In this document: positions 26,851 through 35,537 of the stretch, in pieces
How positions within the stretch are numbered: the first letter of the stretch is position 1
How the letters are laid out: the number at the start of each line of letters is the position of its first letter
Assembly: GCA_021646415.1 (NCBI GenBank)
Contig: SOEU01000019.1
Span: 1 to 59,674, forward strand
From: Candidatus Brocadia sp.
GTDB taxonomy: Bacteria > Planctomycetota > Brocadiia > Brocadiales > Brocadiaceae
DNA: 59,674 bases
Reading direction: 5' to 3'
Notes under the pieces: model-generated
What the model was told of the DNA's origin: nothing
Seen by the model: the letters and a program-made list of their open reading frames with translations, nothing else
Databases searched by the model: none
Position numbers and translations under genes: made by a program

Positions 26851-27648
26851 ATGGAAAGGCAACATAATGAATTAAATACACATAACCTTGACTCTCTCTC
26901 TGATAAGGATTTGCTGTTTCTTATTGAAAACTATGTAACGAAGAGACAAGACTATGAGTATATAGCAAATCTCATTAATGGAGATGCAGATATTATTTCA
27001 AAGCTGGTTGATAGTGATCGTGTTTTTGAAAAGGTGATGCGTGAAGGGAATATAATCCTTCATTCATCACCTTATTTTTTATTTACCCTACTCCTCAGAA
27101 GGGTATTTAAACTAAAAAAAGACGACGCAGATTTTGTCGATAATATCGTTGAGGAATTGAATAGTACTGAACCGCAATATCCCTGGAATAGGAATAAAGT
27201 GCTACGGTTGTTAAATAGCACCGATGTGTCAAATTATCTTGCAAATATGCTTGCCATGTTTGTACAGACGTCCAGGTTATTCAAGATGGAAAAAGACGAC
27301 GAAAAACAATACCGGTATATTATCGACATGATTGAAGAGATTCAGCGTTCCGATAGTGCCCGGAGATTTTATATCTACTGTCATATTGGTAATTACACGT
27401 TGTTCTTCACTGGCATGTTTCCAGAGTACATCGAACAGAAATTTAAATATAAAAAGACCCTGATAGACAGCCGGTATTATGTAGACTTTGGGAAAACCTA
27501 TTTTGGTCTGGCTTCGGAACATGACATGGCAAGGCGGCATGAATTGGGTGATACCCTACATTCCCTGTCAGAGGGGTTTGAAATTATCACAAAATTACTC
27601 CAATACCTGCGCCATGAGTATCTCGTATCCTATAACCTGAAGATGTAA
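26851..27648 (+). CDS. hypothetical protein, helical, cytoplasmic
   Basis: I do not recognise this 265-aa protein. It is largely helical and charged, with no signal peptide or membrane segment and no obvious catalytic motif. It contains KDLLFLIENYVTKRQDYEYIANLINGD and a His-bearing central stretch HSSPYFLFTLLLRR. Further on are FYIYCHIGNYTLFFTGMFPEYIE and a tail with FGKTYFGLASEHDMARRHE. The start is the ATG at 26851, preceded by AAAGGA at good spacing; the frame upstream to 26743 is unlikely to be translated. It is the last gene before the convergent hydrogenase cluster. Confidence 0.7.
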   Translation: MERQHNELNTHNLDSLSDKDLLFLIENYVTKRQDYEYIANLINGDADIISKLVDSDRVFEKVMREGNIILHSSPYFLFTLLLRRVFKLKKDDADFVDNIVEELNSTEPQYPWNRNKVLRLLNSTDVSNYLANMLAMFVQTSRLFKMEKDDEKQYRYIIDMIEEIQRSDSARRFYIYCHIGNYTLFFTGMFPEYIEQKFKYKKTLIDSRYYVDFGKTYFGLASEHDMARRHELGDTLHSLSEGFEIITKLLQYLRHEYLVSYNLKM

Positions 27649-27724
27649 GTGTGTGTAAAATTTGTTTGATACTAACCGTTTCTTGCAGGAAGTGAGCATG
27701 GTGCTTCATCTATTCAACAATACA

Positions 27725-27834
27725 CAGCGTCATTAATCAGATGCGAATATGTCATTCCCGCAGAAGCAGGAATCCAGAAAAACACTGGATTTCGGGTCAA
27801 GCCCGGGATGACAGACAGTAGTAAACTTATGTCG
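27725..27834 (+). repeat. 110-bp dispersed repeat, copy 1
   Basis: It begins CAGCGTCATTAATCAGAT and ends AAACTTATGTCG, with inner hairpins (TCATTCCCGCAGAAGCAGGAA, GGTCAAGCCCGGGATGA). An inverted, closely similar copy lies at 34940-35049. The two copies flank the whole hydrogenase cluster in opposite orientation. Confidence 0.8.
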
Positions 27835-28096
27835 CTAAGTAAATCTCGATGTTTTCAAGCAAAACTTCCTGGGATTGCGGGTCAGTCACATCAGTCAGGA
27901 CTTCGATATTTAACCGGGCCCCTTCGGCAACTGTTCCCAGCGAGGCATGGATGAAGTGTTCGCGGAAATGGTCCGGAGAGATATGGGATAATGCACCAAG
28001 TTTAACTATCACGCCGGTCACCCTGCTTGCACCTTGCTCATGTGCCAAGGACGTTATCTTGCGTATAAGGTCTTTAACGAGAAAAAATTCGTGCAT
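27827..28096 (-). CDS. HypA-like hydrogenase maturation protein lacking the zinc domain
   Basis: HypA inserts nickel into NiFe hydrogenases. The protein (89 aa) keeps the nickel-binding N-terminus MHE and the family strand-helix pattern (VTGVIVKLGALSHISPDHFREHFIHASLGTVAEGARLNIEVLTD). It stops where HypA normally has a zinc ribbon with two CxxC pairs and contains no cysteine at all. Length is therefore short of the usual ~113 aa. It is the last gene of the group 3b hydrogenase cluster, 6 bases after the protease gene. It is probably a specialised, zinc-less HypA; truncation by the adjoining repeat is an alternative. Confidence 0.8.
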   Translation of the reverse strand: MHEFFLVKDLIRKITSLAHEQGASRVTGVIVKLGALSHISPDHFREHFIHASLGTVAEGARLNIEVLTDVTDPQSQEVLLENIEIYLAT

Positions 28097-28102
28097 AGGT
28101 AT

Positions 28103-28585
28103 TTAAATTCCAGAATTCCGGATATCTTGTTGTACACGTATCGTGACTTCTTGCACTGCTTTATCGACTTCTACAGATAATCCAGCGCCAGCCTCAAAGC
28201 ATTTCCCTTCAATACCATAGACGATGAGACGATTCGGTAGCTGGTTGAGTGCCCGTGCCAGTTCAATGGTTTCAGCGACACCAAAGGCATGTGTGGAATA
28301 ATGGAAAAGATTTGACGGGATGGGTTGATCACGTGCATCAAACCGAAGAATGGTTCCCGGCCTTGCTCCAGAATAAACTGCATCAATAAGGATGACGGTA
28401 TCGGCATCCTTCCATGACTCCATTAATGACAGTCCTTCACCGCTTTCTTCAAGGACATAGACATGATCATGTGCCTGTTTCTTCAGACATTGAGCAACAT
28501 GAAGTCCCACAGCATCATCGCTGCGGTACGCATTACCAATGCCAATTATGAAGACAAAGGGGTCGTCCCATTTTTTGCCTTTCAT
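28103..28585 (-). CDS. hydrogenase maturation protease (HyaD/HycI/HoxW family)
   Basis: This endopeptidase trims the C-terminus of the NiFe hydrogenase large subunit after nickel insertion. The N-terminal IIGIGNAYRSDDAVGLHVAQ carries the nickel-sensing Asp, and later LIDAVYSGARPGTILRF and the HAFGVAETIELARAL segment match the family. At 160 aa the length is normal. It lies between hydA and the HypA-like gene on the minus strand and should process the His end of DPCISCATH in HydA. Confidence 0.93.
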   Translation of the reverse strand: MKGKKWDDPFVFIIGIGNAYRSDDAVGLHVAQCLKKQAHDHVYVLEESGEGLSLMESWKDADTVILIDAVYSGARPGTILRFDARDQPIPSNLFHYSTHAFGVAETIELARALNQLPNRLIVYGIEGKCFEAGAGLSVEVDKAVQEVTIRVQQDIRNSGI

Positions 28586-28698
28586 GTGGTTACCATTTTT
28601 ACAAATAATTACGATTCACGATTTGTGATCTACGATTTTAAATCCCAACTCACAAATCATAAGTCGGAAAACCTAAAATAAATTATTATCCTGATTTT

Positions 28699-29988
28699 CT
28701 ATTCCCGGTTAACATAAAGCTTTAAAAAATGCGTGGCACATGAGATGCACGGATCGTAATTGCGTATTGCCTGCTCACATTGCAGCGTAAGTTTTTCGGA
28801 AGGGAGATCCAGATATTTCGGGATAAACTGCCAGAGATCATTTTCAATGGTCTTCTGATTCTGAGATGTGGGTGGAACAATCTTTGCGTCAATAATCACA
28901 CCATTATCATCGGTACTATAACGATGGTAAAGGATTCCTCGCGGCGCTTCAGTGCAACCGTAGCCCGTACCGGCTCGTGGTTGAACTTGCACTGACGGTT
29001 TATCGGGTCTTTCATATTGATCGATGATGCGCAATGCCTCATCGCAGGCATAAAGGATCTCCACACTCCTAACGATAATGCTTTGAAACGGATTGTTGCA
29101 GACGTACGAAAGTCCGGCTGAATGCGCCGCTTCTTGCGTCATCGGGGAGAGCCGGTTGAAGTTTAGATTATACCTGGCCAGAGGGCCAACGAAATAAGCG
29201 CCGCGTCCTTTGATGATGGAATGTAACGCATTGGAATATGGTACGTGCTCTTCGACAAAAGAATCATCATAGTCACGCACGGAAATGTCTAATCCCTTGT
29301 TCGAGACAAGTCTCCCCTCGTTGAAAGGATATTCGCCCGGATGGCAAAGGGCAACAAATTCATAGTCTTGCTCAAAATCGGGAAAATCCAGTGTGGCAGT
29401 CCAGCGGACAGTTTCAAGGGCTGCATCACGTGCCCATTTCAGACGTTCAGCAAGAGGTTCAAGTTCGCGTTTTGCGGGCACTTTGTAAAAACCTCCGACA
29501 CGCACATTGATAGGGTGGATTTCCCTACCGCCAAGGAATGCTACTATCTCATTTCCCGCTTTTTTCAGTTGCAGTCCACGCTGTACAAGAGCGGGGTGAT
29601 CTTTTGCCATCTGGATCGCATCGGTGTAACCTAAAAAGTCTGGTGCATGCAGCATGTATACATGGAGGGCGTGACTCTCGATCCATTCGCCACAGTAAAT
29701 GAGTCGACGAAGTGCACGGAGTTGCCCATCGACAGTAACACCAAATGCATCTTCCATCGCATGTACTGCACTCATCTGGTAGGCGATTGGGCATATTCCA
29801 CAGATGCGTGCCGTAATATCAGGGGCTTCGCTGTAATTGCGCCCCTGTAAGAATGCTTCAAAAAAACGTGGCGGCTCAAAGATCTTCAGTTTGACATCCG
29901 TTAGGCTATTGTCCTTGATCTTGACATACAGGGCGCCCTCACCTTCGACACGGGCAAGGTAATCCACTTTGATCGTTTTATTTTTCAC
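28699..29988 (-). CDS. hydA: group 3b NiFe hydrogenase (sulfhydrogenase) large subunit alpha
   Basis: This is the catalytic large subunit of a cytoplasmic bidirectional NAD(P)-linked hydrogenase, able in some relatives to reduce sulfur. The N-terminal nickel ligands are in [19 protein letters not shown] and the C-terminal ones in DPCISCATH, followed by only nine residues (FLKLYVNRE) as the cleavable tail. The GTG at 29988 ([20 protein letters not shown]) with a G-rich Shine-Dalgarno matches the family start; an ATG at 30015 lies inside a repeat-like sequence (ATTCTGAGCGAAGCGAAGAATC). A 269-base gap separates it from the small subunit gene. Confidence 0.93.
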   Translation of the reverse strand: MKNKTIKVDYLARVEGEGALYVKIKDNSLTDVKLKIFEPPRFFEAFLQGRNYSEAPDITARICGICPIAYQMSAVHAMEDAFGVTVDGQLRALRRLIYCGEWIESHALHVYMLHAPDFLGYTDAIQMAKDHPALVQRGLQLKKAGNEIVAFLGGREIHPINVRVGGFYKVPAKRELEPLAERLKWARDAALETVRWTATLDFPDFEQDYEFVALCHPGEYPFNEGRLVSNKGLDISVRDYDDSFVEEHVPYSNALHSIIKGRGAYFVGPLARYNLNFNRLSPMTQEAAHSAGLSYVCNNPFQSIIVRSVEILYACDEALRIIDQYERPDKPSVQVQPRAGTGYGCTEAPRGILYHRYSTDDNGVIIDAKIVPPTSQNQKTIENDLWQFIPKYLDLPSEKLTLQCEQAIRNYDPCISCATHFLKLYVNRE

Positions 29989-30257
29989 CCGAAAATCCCC
30001 CCGCTGCACTGCCATTCTGAGCGAAGCGAAGAATCCCGTTTTGACAAGACACTTCTCCTTTGGCTCAGGGCGACATTTTTCATTATTGGATAATTACTTT
30101 TCTGATATCGTAATATTAACTTTCTTTACAAGCAGACAAAAGACAAAAGCTATAGTATGGGACTCAGCTTGAGAGTTATGTAAAAATACCATTCTGTATA
30201 TGTATAAAGCAAGAAATTTAAAATGGTGTGAGGGTTTTGGAAAGGGGGGCTGAATTC

Positions 30258-31049
30258 TCATCTTCTGTCTTTATTTTCATGTGCTTCACTTTCCTTACGA
30301 AAAGGCTCGGAGTAACCATAGAAGCTACGAAAGCTTCTTACAAGATTCTCTTCCTTCACCCCAAGATGGGCAAACCATGAACTCAGTGAAGCCGTGTTCG
30401 GTGTTTCCATCGGACCGTAGCAACTATAACAACCTCGGTTATACGCTGGGCATATTGCGTTGCATCCGGCATGGGTGACCGGTCCAAGGCATGGTATGCC
30501 CTGTGCCACCATCACACAAACGGTTCCGCGACGTTTGCACTCAATACAAACACTATATGCCGGAACATTTGGTTTTCGTCCATACAGAAAGGCTCCAAGC
30601 ACTTCAAGAAGTTGACGTTTGTTAATGGGGCATCCCTGCAGTTCAAAATCAACATGGACATGGCTGGCAATAGACGTTGATTTGTCGAGTGTTTCTATGT
30701 ATTTCGGAGATGCATACACGATGGAAATAAACTCATTTACATTCTTAAAGTTGCGTAACGTTTGAATGCCGCCGGCCGTAGCACATGCACCAATGGTGAC
30801 GAGTACTTTTGATACCTTGCGAATCTTCTGAATACGCGCAGCATCGTGTTGCGTGGTGACAGATCCTTCAACAAGGGAGAGGTCGTAGGGCCCTTTTACT
30901 ACGGCACTCGAAGCTTCTGGAAAGTAAGCAATCTCAACCTTGCCGGCCACGGTAAGCAATTCGTCTTCACAGTTTAAGAGGCTCAACTGACAACCATCAC
31001 AGGAGGCAAATTTCCATACGGCAAGTTTGGGTTTTCGGTTTTTATTCAT
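30258..31049 (-). CDS. hydD: group 3b NiFe hydrogenase small subunit delta
   Basis: This electron-transfer small subunit (263 aa) carries Fe-S clusters next to the NiFe site. It starts [23 protein letters not shown], with the proximal-cluster CxxC, followed by [34 protein letters not shown], and a Cys-rich end ([23 protein letters not shown], then [15 protein letters not shown]). No twin-arginine signal is present, as expected for a cytoplasmic group 3 enzyme. It lies between the gamma and alpha genes in the usual order. Confidence 0.93.
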   Translation of the reverse strand: MNKNRKPKLAVWKFASCDGCQLSLLNCEDELLTVAGKVEIAYFPEASSAVVKGPYDLSLVEGSVTTQHDAARIQKIRKVSKVLVTIGACATAGGIQTLRNFKNVNEFISIVYASPKYIETLDKSTSIASHVHVDFELQGCPINKRQLLEVLGAFLYGRKPNVPAYSVCIECKRRGTVCVMVAQGIPCLGPVTHAGCNAICPAYNRGCYSCYGPMETPNTASLSSWFAHLGVKEENLVRSFRSFYGYSEPFRKESEAHENKDRR

Positions 31050-31127
31050 AGTACTTAGAAAAGATGAAATTTACTACAGTCATCATGCCGCCTTTGCAGC
31101 ATCCTGAAGATCATAAAAATATTTTAG

Positions 31128-31157
31128 ATGTTTCGGTGAATCCCACACCGAAAACAT
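31128..31157. repeat. hairpin ATGTTTCGGTG/CACCGAAAACAT
   Basis: An inverted repeat sits in the 283-base gap between hydG and hydD. A second, looser one (GCTGGTTCAGTC around 31178 with GATTGAACCAGC around 31278) encloses most of the rest of the gap. The gap holds no gene. Confidence 0.55.
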
Positions 31158-31332
31158 CACGGCGTCGCTCAAGGCTGGTTCAGTCTTGCAGATTGAATCA
31201 GATATTTGAACGGCACACGAAAGCTTGTACTCGTGCTGTGAGATGGAATTATACCAAATGTTTCGGTTCAATCGAGGACGATTGAACCAGCGAAAGAGTT
31301 CTGCATCTACTTATATGAAGCGATGAACTATT

Positions 31333-32166
31333 TTATATTTCTCGTTTTCCAAAGATGTTTTTGATGCTATCGTAGCGAAACACAGGGCCATCTTTGCACA
31401 CAAAGGTAGGCCCGAACTGACAGTGACCGCAAAGGCCAATTCCACATTTCATATTCCGTTCCATTGAAATAAAGATGTTTTCTGGGTTTACTCCGCTTTT
31501 TTGCAGTTCTATTACCGCGAAACGCATCATTATTTCAGGGCCGCAAATCATTGCCACTGTTTGCAGGGGATCAAATTGGGCTCTGGGGATGAGCATGGTT
31601 ACGACACCAACATTACCTTGCCAATTTCCTGTAGCGCTATCGACGGTGACTTTTACTTCTACATCAAAGCGTCCGTTCCATTGTTCTAGTTCTTGGGCGT
31701 AGAGTAAGTCCTGTGGTGTCCTGGCACCGTAAAGAAGAGCGATTTTCCCGTATCTTTTGCGATTTGAAATGAGTTGATACATTGCCGGGCGTAAGGGTGC
31801 AAGTCCAATCCCCCCCGCCATAAGAACAAGATCTTTCCCTATCGCTTCATCTACAGGCCAATGACTTCCAAACGGGCCTCGCACTCCCAGCACATCTCCG
31901 CGTTTTAGTTTGTGCATGGCTTTCGTTACTGTCCCCACTGCGCGTGTCGTGTGCTTGAGTATATCCGGTATGGCCGGGTCTCCGCTGATGGAAATTGGTA
32001 CCTCTCCCATGCCAAACACATAGAGCATATTGAACTGTCCGGCTGCAAATGAAAATTCATCAATACCGTTCATCGGTTTCAGTTCGATGGTGAATGTATC
32101 GTGTGTTTCCTTCTTCACCCGTTGAATACGAAACGGAGTGGGGAACATTGGACTTTGGGTGTACAT
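31333..32166 (-). CDS. hydG: group 3b hydrogenase subunit gamma, FAD/NAD(P)-binding
   Basis: The diaphorase subunit (277 aa) moves electrons between NAD(P)H and the Fe-S chain. It is a ferredoxin-NADP reductase fold: a FAD-binding barrel with FSFAAGQFNMLYVFG, a nucleotide-binding domain with LVLMAGGIGLAPLRPAMYQL and YGARTPQDLLYAQEL, and a C-terminal [2Fe-2S] site CGIGLCGHCQFGPTFVC. The frame runs upstream to 32349, but the first 61 residues come from repeat DNA; the ATG at 32166 with AAAGGA and MYTQSPMFPTPFRIQ matches the family start. Confidence 0.93.
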   Translation of the reverse strand: MYTQSPMFPTPFRIQRVKKETHDTFTIELKPMNGIDEFSFAAGQFNMLYVFGMGEVPISISGDPAIPDILKHTTRAVGTVTKAMHKLKRGDVLGVRGPFGSHWPVDEAIGKDLVLMAGGIGLAPLRPAMYQLISNRKRYGKIALLYGARTPQDLLYAQELEQWNGRFDVEVKVTVDSATGNWQGNVGVVTMLIPRAQFDPLQTVAMICGPEIMMRFAVIELQKSGVNPENIFISMERNMKCGIGLCGHCQFGPTFVCKDGPVFRYDSIKNIFGKREI

Positions 32167-32326
32167 TGTATTCAATTCCTTTAGTCTTAAATTAGGTTGG
32201 GTTTTAAAAGACGCAAACCCAACGACTCTCTTGTTATTCCGAACGAATGTGTGGAATTCTGACATCGTAAGATTTCTCTTTGCGATGATGACAGGCAAGG
32301 GCGCCTGTCCCACGAGGACAGCTTGT

Positions 32327-32389
32327 GTAGGGTGCGTCCTACACACCAAAACAATCCATCGTATGGATGGTGCGTAGGACGCACCCTAC
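32327..32389. repeat. long palindrome GTAGGGTGCGTCCTAC/GTAGGACGCACCCTAC
   Basis: A 16-bp perfect inverted repeat has a second stem (ATCCAT/ATGGAT) inside its loop. It sits in the 297-base gap upstream of hydG. The termini resemble those of a small non-autonomous element. Confidence 0.75.
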
Positions 32390-32463
32390 AGAATTGAAAT
32401 TCCTTAACATTAAATCAGCACGGACAAACAAATTCGTCCATGCCACCGTTTACTGCTGATATC

Positions 32464-32931
32464 CTAAGTGTGAATACCATAAATATCCAGAAGTTGTAAT
32501 CTTGTTGTCTCCAGCCGTTGCGTAATGATATAGGCAAACCGTTTCAGCAGTTCGTAACCAAGGTCATGATCTTGTTCGCATTTTATCCGCAAACATTTTC
32601 CATCCAGGGCAATGGCTCGGGTGAGCTCAAGAGCCCGTGCATCGTAATGCCAGTGATATGGGGGAATGAGCCATGACCAACCGAGCACCTCGCCCTCTCC
32701 TATAGTCTGAATGGTAATAGGGCCACGATCCTGTGTAAATATTTCAAGGGACACTTTGCCATGCCGAATAATGTAAAAATTGTTAGCCTCTTCACCTTCA
32801 CGTAAGATAAACTGTCCGGCATCAAACCGCACATTGGATGCACATCCCACAATAATTTTAAGATGCTTCTGTTCGAGGCCTTTTAAGAATGGATGTTCTG
32901 CCAGATAAGGTTCGAGTGTATGCATCTGCAT
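32464..32931 (-). CDS. cyclic nucleotide-binding domain protein in the hydrogenase cluster
   Basis: This single cNMP-binding domain (155 aa) has no helix-turn-helix. The jelly-roll signature is visible: FDAGQFILREGEEANNFYIIRHGKVSLEIFT, then GEGEVLGWSWLIPPYHWHYDARALE, and a C-terminal helix with the KRFAYIITQRLETTRLQLLDIYGIHT end. The phosphate-binding Arg/Glu of true cAMP receptors is not obvious (GWSWLIPPY). It is commonly found in group 3b hydrogenase operons, between the beta and gamma genes, and may be a structural or regulatory subunit rather than a transcription factor. Confidence 0.88.
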   Translation of the reverse strand: MQMHTLEPYLAEHPFLKGLEQKHLKIIVGCASNVRFDAGQFILREGEEANNFYIIRHGKVSLEIFTQDRGPITIQTIGEGEVLGWSWLIPPYHWHYDARALELTRAIALDGKCLRIKCEQDHDLGYELLKRFAYIITQRLETTRLQLLDIYGIHT

Positions 32932-33076
32932 TTTTGTTCTCCTGGATTATTTCACTACAGATACCATCGGAATTCCACAAGATTAAGATTATTATACCGC
33001 GTCATTTAAATTGCTTTTGGTATGCGCCATCGCAGCAACAACTTTTTTAGTATTTACTCGCTGTTTGATAGTGAAT

Positions 33077-34267
33077 TCATTCTTTACGATTGTAAGGTTT
33101 TTTCTCCGTACCCTCTGTGATTTCTCTTTTTAAAATAGGTTCACTTTCACGAATAGCACGGGCTTCTTCTGTGATATCAATCGCAACAGGGCACCAGGTG
33201 ATGCAGCGTCCACAGCCAACGCAACCCGATGTGCCAAACTGGTCAATCCAGGTTGCAATTTTGTGTGTCATCCATTGGCGATAGCGGGCCTTTGTCGAAG
33301 ATCGGACACTTCCTCCATGGATATAAGAAAAATCCATCGTGAAGCACGAGTCCAGTTTCCGCCAACGTTCAGCGTGCTCGCCCGTTAAATCGGTTACATC
33401 TTCCACGGTTGTGCAAAAACACGTCGGACAAACCATGGTGCAGTTAGCGCAGGTCAAACAACGTTCTGCGACATTTTCCCAACGTGGATGTTCGTAGTTT
33501 CTGTAAAGCAGGTCTTTGATGTCCGTGGTGTCCATACTCCTGCCCATTTGTCCGACAGTTTTTTTTATCACACTGTCAGCAGAAAATATTTCTTCTTCAT
33601 TTGCTTTCCTATATGGAACCGCATGGAGGATCTCTGCTCCCAATTCTGTGCCTGATTCAATCACAAAATAGTGTCTGTTATCTTCCAAAATTTCGGTCAT
33701 TGCAAGATCAAAACCGAATGTTGCCCTCGGGCCTGTATTCATCGATACGCAGAAACAGGTACCGCCAGCTTTCCCACAGTTAATAGCAAGGACAAAAGCA
33801 TCCGCACGTCGCGATTTATAATGAGGATCAACATATTGTCCATTCATGAAGACTTTATCCTGAATTGCAATGGCATGCATATCACACGAGCGGACGCCAA
33901 CAAAGGCAAACTTTGTGGCATCTCCATTCTCTGCAACAATTTGAAAACTATTGCCCACGCGTTTGGCCTGCCACAGGCGTAATGCCGACGGGAGCAGGAA
34001 TTTTTTCCATGAGTGCGGGCCGGCAACATAACCAAAGAGCGCCTGGTCATCACGCTTCTTGAGTCGATAGGTACCGCCATCCTGTTCATCTGTCCACCCA
34101 ACGGGTAAATCTGCAACCGAGTTCAACTCGTTATATACAATAGCGCCTTCACCTAGGGTAGGGCCCACAATCCGATAGCCTTTTTGGATGAGAGTATCAA
34201 GGAGTTTCTGGAAGTGATCTCGATCCAAAATAAACGTATCTTTATTTTCTGATGGCGGTTCTGTCAT
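33077..34267 (-). CDS. hydB: group 3b hydrogenase subunit beta, 4Fe-4S ferredoxin type
   Basis: This Fe-S subunit (396 aa) is the first gene of the cluster. The N-terminal two thirds form the family-specific domain ([47 protein letters not shown]), and the C-terminal part has two 4Fe-4S sets: [16 protein letters not shown] and [17 protein letters not shown]. It transfers electrons between the gamma and delta subunits in the cytoplasm. An ATG start and normal length are seen; a 145-base gap follows before the cNMP-binding gene. Confidence 0.92.
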   Translation of the reverse strand: MTEPPSENKDTFILDRDHFQKLLDTLIQKGYRIVGPTLGEGAIVYNELNSVADLPVGWTDEQDGGTYRLKKRDDQALFGYVAGPHSWKKFLLPSALRLWQAKRVGNSFQIVAENGDATKFAFVGVRSCDMHAIAIQDKVFMNGQYVDPHYKSRRADAFVLAINCGKAGGTCFCVSMNTGPRATFGFDLAMTEILEDNRHYFVIESGTELGAEILHAVPYRKANEEEIFSADSVIKKTVGQMGRSMDTTDIKDLLYRNYEHPRWENVAERCLTCANCTMVCPTCFCTTVEDVTDLTGEHAERWRKLDSCFTMDFSYIHGGSVRSSTKARYRQWMTHKIATWIDQFGTSGCVGCGRCITWCPVAIDITEEARAIRESEPILKREITEGTEKKPYNRKE

Positions 34268-34313
34268 AAAGCCATGCCTCTTTTTTGACGCAAAAAAACC
34301 ATCCGTTTCTTTT

Positions 34314-34736
34314 TTACTTTGGCATTATCTTTAACCATTCATCCATGGTAAGCACGGGTACAATTTTTCCGGTTTGACTGGGTACCAGCGGAAGAAAGAA
34401 TTCTACTGCTGCGCCGTAATCGCTTGCTTCAAAGATAATAAAATAATCATGTTCTGTAACTGTTACGTATGCTCCCAGTATCTTGATACCCTTTTCTTCG
34501 GCCAATTTTCTTCCTTCCCAGAACTTACCCAGCATCTTAGCGCCATCTCCGCTCCTGCCGGGGCAATTTTCAGGGGTATGTGTCCAGTGAGCGACGTAGA
34601 GTGTTCTTTTTTCAGTGGCACCGACTGCCCACTCCGTTTCCTTTTCATGATGATTGGCATATATATTATGAGTACTAAAAATTGTGGCTGCAAACATGAC
34701 AAATGCACCAAATAAGGTAATTTTCAGTTGTTTCAT
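34314..34736 (-). CDS. secreted DUF3303/GYD-like small protein
   Basis: This 140-aa protein has a signal peptide (ITLFGAFVMFAATIFSTHNIYA) and a mature part of ~110 residues. The order RTLYVAHWTHTPENC, EEKGIKILGAYVTVTEHDYFIIFEASDYGAAVEFFLPL and TGKIVPVLTMDEWLKI fits a dimeric alpha-beta barrel fold of the GYD/DUF3303 kind. The function of that family is unknown. The gene is upstream of hydB on the same strand with a 46-base gap, but an exported protein is unlikely to be part of the cytoplasmic hydrogenase. Confidence 0.75.
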   Translation of the reverse strand: MKQLKITLFGAFVMFAATIFSTHNIYANHHEKETEWAVGATEKRTLYVAHWTHTPENCPGRSGDGAKMLGKFWEGRKLAEEKGIKILGAYVTVTEHDYFIIFEASDYGAAVEFFLPLVPSQTGKIVPVLTMDEWLKIMPK

Positions 34737-34939
34737 GCGGTCTTTTCCCCCTTTTGAATAAGTTTCAGTGCTTAATTATACTAATATGCAATATTTATAG
34801 TTTACCTTTTCTATGGAAAATATAGCACAAAAAGAGGCCAGAAAACAACCGAAAATCAAGACGGAGATGAGTGGGAAGGGATTAACGGTACATGCAGGAT
34901 TATTACCAGTAGTCGCCTTCATGGAGAAATTATACATAA

Positions 34940-35049
34940 CGACATAAGTTTACAACTGTCTGTCATTCATGGTTTGACCTGGAATCCGGTGTTTTTCTGG
35001 ATTCCCGCTTTCACGGGAATGACATATTCGTATCTGATTAATGACGCTG
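34940..35049 (-). repeat. 110-bp dispersed repeat, copy 2 (inverted)
   Basis: Reverse complement of this stretch begins CAGCGTCATTAATCAGATAC and closely matches copy 1 at 27725-27834, with scattered substitutions. Confidence 0.8.
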
Positions 35050-35206
35050 CGTATATTATGCGTTCGGGTAAAAGTGATTTTTGCCTTTGACTCCGGGTAT
35101 TTTGGGTGCTGAGGACACAGCACAGGGAGATGATATGTCTCCATCCCGGTTTTTGACCCGAACGAGTCGAAAAAAGATAAAAACCGAAGCACGAAATTTG
35201 TGAGTC

Positions 35207-35239
35207 AACCCTGTCAGGGTTTAAAACCCTGACAGGGTT
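35207..35239. repeat. perfect palindrome AACCCTGTCAGGGTT/AACCCTGACAGGGTT
   Basis: A 15-bp perfect stem has a 3-base loop (TAA). Each arm is itself nearly palindromic. It is probably a mobile intergenic palindrome; no gene ends nearby in a way that would need a terminator. Confidence 0.75.
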
Positions 35240-35394
35240 AATTTTATTCATAATTTTTGCTAAAAATGTCAAAATCATCTTCGGAAGATACTACGCCTTT
35301 CCCAAGACTCTGCTTGAGAAAGGTGGCCCTAAAGGGCAGGTATAACTACAACAACCTTGAACAATTAAACCAAACCCGAAATACCAGCAGCATT

Positions 35395-35441
35395 ACAACC
35401 CCCTCGCCCCCTAGTTTATTAAGGGGGAGTCAGGGGGTTGT
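35395..35441. repeat. hairpin ACAACCCCCTCGCCCCCT/AGGGGGAGTCAGGGGGTTGT
   Basis: An imperfect inverted repeat with C-rich left and G-rich right arms, upstream and downstream of no recognisable gene. It is of the same general type as 11066-11105 and 54760-54800. Confidence 0.65.
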
Positions 35442-35537
35442 CTATGCCACGAAACTTCCTCCATGAACTGAACTATATAACAAAACATCGACAAAATATT
35501 GTTGATTATGAGGCGCTATGCGCCTTTCAGAGAAGGA

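Larger units (their letters stand above)
34737..35537. other. 800-base gene-free region packed with repeats
   Basis: No gene is seen. It contains the inverted copy of a 110-bp repeat (34940-35049), a 15-bp perfect palindrome (35207-35239) and a CCCCCT/AGGGGG hairpin (35395-35441). Small open frames in it are repeat-derived. It separates the hydrogenase cluster from the cation transporter gene. Confidence 0.6.

Noticed and set aside
32187-32349. Long N-terminal extension of HydG up to 32349
   Set aside because: The extra residues are encoded by a palindromic repeat, while the family start and a ribosome-binding site are at 32166.
34950-35278. Two overlapping minus-strand frames of 80 and 103 codons
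   Set aside because: Both derive from the 110-bp repeat and neighbouring palindromes.
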